A stretch of 6,945 bases of DNA from the NCBI GenBank assembly GCA_011390695.1, contig JAABRW010000024.1:1-6945 (forward strand), written 5' to 3'. Shown one piece after another: positions 6,069-6,945 of this stretch. The notes beneath the pieces were generated by a model. That model did no database searches, was not told the DNA's origin, and was given only the letters and a program-made list of their open reading frames with translations. This stretch comes from Desulfotignum sp. (GTDB lineage Bacteria > Desulfobacterota > Desulfobacteria > Desulfobacterales > Desulfobacteraceae). The position numbers and the translations under genes were made by a program. Within the stretch, counting starts at the first letter, position 1, and each line of letters begins with the position of its first letter.

Positions 6069-6689
6069 ATGGCACGAAAAATGAAATTGGGACTTCACAC
6101 CTATACCCTGCATCTCTGGGGCCTGGGTCAGAACTGGGGCATCCAGGCCGATCCCCGGCCCAAGGAGATCGATTTGTCCCAGCTCATGGATATGGCGGTT
6201 GACTGGGGGCTGGACGGGCTGCATATTACCGGCTGTGATCTGGAGACCAAAGACGATGCCCGGCTGGCTGTGGAAAACCATACCGAAACCTTTGCCGATG
6301 AGATTGTCTGGGTGATCCAGCAGGTGAACCATCCTCTGGTGGGGGCCTGCGTGGACACGGTGAACTCCATGGGGGTGCTGGAAAATCCGGAAGAGGCTGT
6401 GGAGAAGCTCGCGCCTTATGCGTTCTGCGTCCATTTCTGTGACCACAAACTGACCCGGGACCAGTTCGGCATCCGGTTTCATGGCGTGGCCCTGGGAGAC
6501 GGCGATATCGATTGTTTCAAGACATACCGGACCATCTGCGGCCAGTCCCCCACTGACCGCATCACCTTTGAGATCGAGTGGGACATGGGGGATGATCCGG
6601 TGGAAACTGCCCGGGAAAAGGAGATGGCTGCCTGTAAAAAAAGTATTACATATGCCAGGGAGGTGCTGAAAATCGGCCAGCCCGTGTGA
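6069..6689 (+). CDS. xylose-isomerase-like TIM-barrel (sugar phosphate isomerase/epimerase family), internally shortened
   Basis: 206 residues, soluble, no signal peptide. Recognisable strands: MKLGLHTYTLHLWGLG (5-20, strand 1), GLDGLHITGCDLE (48-59, strand 2), LAVENH (66-71), VGACVDTVN (91-99), FCVHFCDH (119-126) and ITFEIEW (165-171, last strand). These keep the usual metal-site residues: Glu69, Asp96, His122 and Glu168 or Glu170. Family members usually have about 270-290 residues. Here strand 2 runs almost directly into the ENH strand at residues 60-66, so strands 3 and 4 with their helices, some 70-90 residues, seem absent while the frame stays open. It may be a decayed gene, an assembly artefact, or an unusual minimal form. 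Family enzymes isomerise or epimerise sugars or cyclitols using a divalent metal; the substrate here is unknown. It is driven by the sigma-54 promoter and converges on the SGNH hydrolase gene. Confidence 0.75.
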   Translation: MARKMKLGLHTYTLHLWGLGQNWGIQADPRPKEIDLSQLMDMAVDWGLDGLHITGCDLETKDDARLAVENHTETFADEIVWVIQQVNHPLVGACVDTVNSMGVLENPEEAVEKLAPYAFCVHFCDHKLTRDQFGIRFHGVALGDGDIDCFKTYRTICGQSPTDRITFEIEWDMGDDPVETAREKEMAACKKSITYAREVLKIGQPV

Positions 6690-6699
6690 ATGGTTCCCG

Positions 6700-6732
6700 C
6701 ATTCCCGGTGCCGACCCTTATGCCCGGCAATG
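6700..6732. terminator. weak imperfect stem-loop between convergent genes
   Basis: CATT (6700-6703) and AATG (6729-6732), with inner CCGG (6705-6708) and CCGG (6724-6727) separated by one mismatch, lie in the 69-bp gap between two convergent stops. No T-run follows on either strand. Tentative. Confidence 0.3.
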
Positions 6733-6758
6733 ACACCCATCTGGAACAGGGGCCGCCA

Positions 6759-6944
6759 TTATCCCTGGAAGCAAAAGGTCTCTGCCAGCACCTGTGCACC
6801 ATGCCCGGCCATGGCATGGTGCCCGGGTTTTGCTGGATGCACACCGTCGGCCAGAAACCATGCAGTCTTTTCCATTGCCTGATCATCTAAAAACAGGTGA
6901 AAAAAATCCAGGGCCGGGACCTCCCAGGCGACGGCTTCAGCAGC
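6759..6944 (-). CDS. SGNH/GDSL-type hydrolase, C-terminal fragment (5' end outside window)
   Basis: Reading the minus strand from the right edge gives 61 codons and a TAA at 6759-6761, with no start codon needed inside the window. The peptide contains FLADGVHPAKPGHHAMAGHGAQVLAE (split here for reference as residues 30-55), in which D-G-V-H-P supplies the catalytic Asp33 and His36 of the last conserved block of SGNH esterases; the P-x-x-G-H-x-x-M-A that follows is the usual helix start. The preceding FFHLFLDDQAM helix also fits. Family members hydrolyse esters of lipids, acyl-thioesters or acetylated sugars with a Ser-His-Asp triad. The substrate cannot be told from this fragment. It overlaps ORFs in other frames that lack any motif. 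Confidence 0.7.
   Translation of the reverse strand, partial: AAEAVAWEVPALDFFHLFLDDQAMEKTAWFLADGVHPAKPGHHAMAGHGAQVLAETFCFQG
6796..6822. repeat. 10-bp perfect hairpin within the end of the SGNH hydrolase gene
   Basis: GCACCATGCC (6796-6805) and GGCATGGTGC (6813-6822) with a 7-nt loop. On the plus strand it is followed by CCGGG and four T residues, resembling a terminator for transcripts arriving from the isomerase-like gene, 107 nt downstream of its stop. It also encodes the His/Ala/Gly-rich helix of the hydrolase, so it may be a coding coincidence. Confidence 0.45.
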
Positions 6945-6945
6945 A

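Noticed and set aside
6000..6740. 246-codon minus-strand frame over the isomerase-like gene
   Set aside because: It is a shadow: the plus-strand frame has family motifs, metal ligands and a good ribosome site.
6690..6890. 66-codon plus-strand frame starting directly after the isomerase-like stop
   Set aside because: It has no domain and lies opposite the SGNH-hydrolase fragment, which carries the DGVHP motif. I also considered it as a continuation of the shortened isomerase, but its sequence does not resemble barrel strands.
1..6945. Search for CRISPR arrays, tRNA/rRNA genes, transposases, toxin-antitoxin pairs and defence genes
   Set aside because: No regularly spaced repeats, no cloverleaf or rRNA sequence, and none of the encoded proteins belongs to such systems.

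Overview
The window looks like an ordinary chromosomal stretch from an anaerobic, sulfate-reducer-like member of the Desulfobacterota (Desulfobacteraceae-type). This is inference from moderate GC with AT-rich intergenic spacers, strong AAGGAG ribosome sites, and the gene mix: a stand-alone MetE-like methyltransferase-fold protein, a tandem universal stress protein, a CxxCxxCC cluster protein and a sigma-54 promoter. No rRNA, tRNA, CRISPR array, transposase or phage gene is visible.

Layout. At the left edge is the C-terminal bulk of a GT1-type glycosyltransferase (plus strand, 5' end outside the window). A transglutaminase-like protein follows on the plus strand with its own likely promoter. 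It converges on a minus-strand UROD/MetE-superfamily gene, with a GC-rich stem-loop in the 40-bp gap. Further right, still on the minus strand, are a two-gene unit (exported DUF4412-like protein, then a tandem-domain universal stress protein, 17 nt apart, with a TATAAT promoter) and a YkgJ-type cysteine-cluster gene.

A 405-bp divergent intergenic region (5664-6068) then carries the best regulatory signal: a near-consensus -24/-12 sigma-54 promoter with AT-rich inverted repeats upstream, where enhancer-binding-protein or IHF sites are expected. It drives a plus-strand xylose-isomerase-like TIM-barrel gene. That protein is only 206 residues long and appears to lack the middle of the barrel. At the right edge, on the minus strand, is the C-terminal end of an SGNH/GDSL-type hydrolase that has no start inside the window.

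How the genes fit together. Apart from the DUF4412/USP pair, each gene seems to be its own transcription unit, and no pathway connects them clearly. I do not see a convincing new multi-gene system. The points most worth a second look are the sigma-54 control region, the internally shortened isomerase-like gene behind it, the Met-rich exported protein paired with a stress protein, and the MetE-like enzyme.
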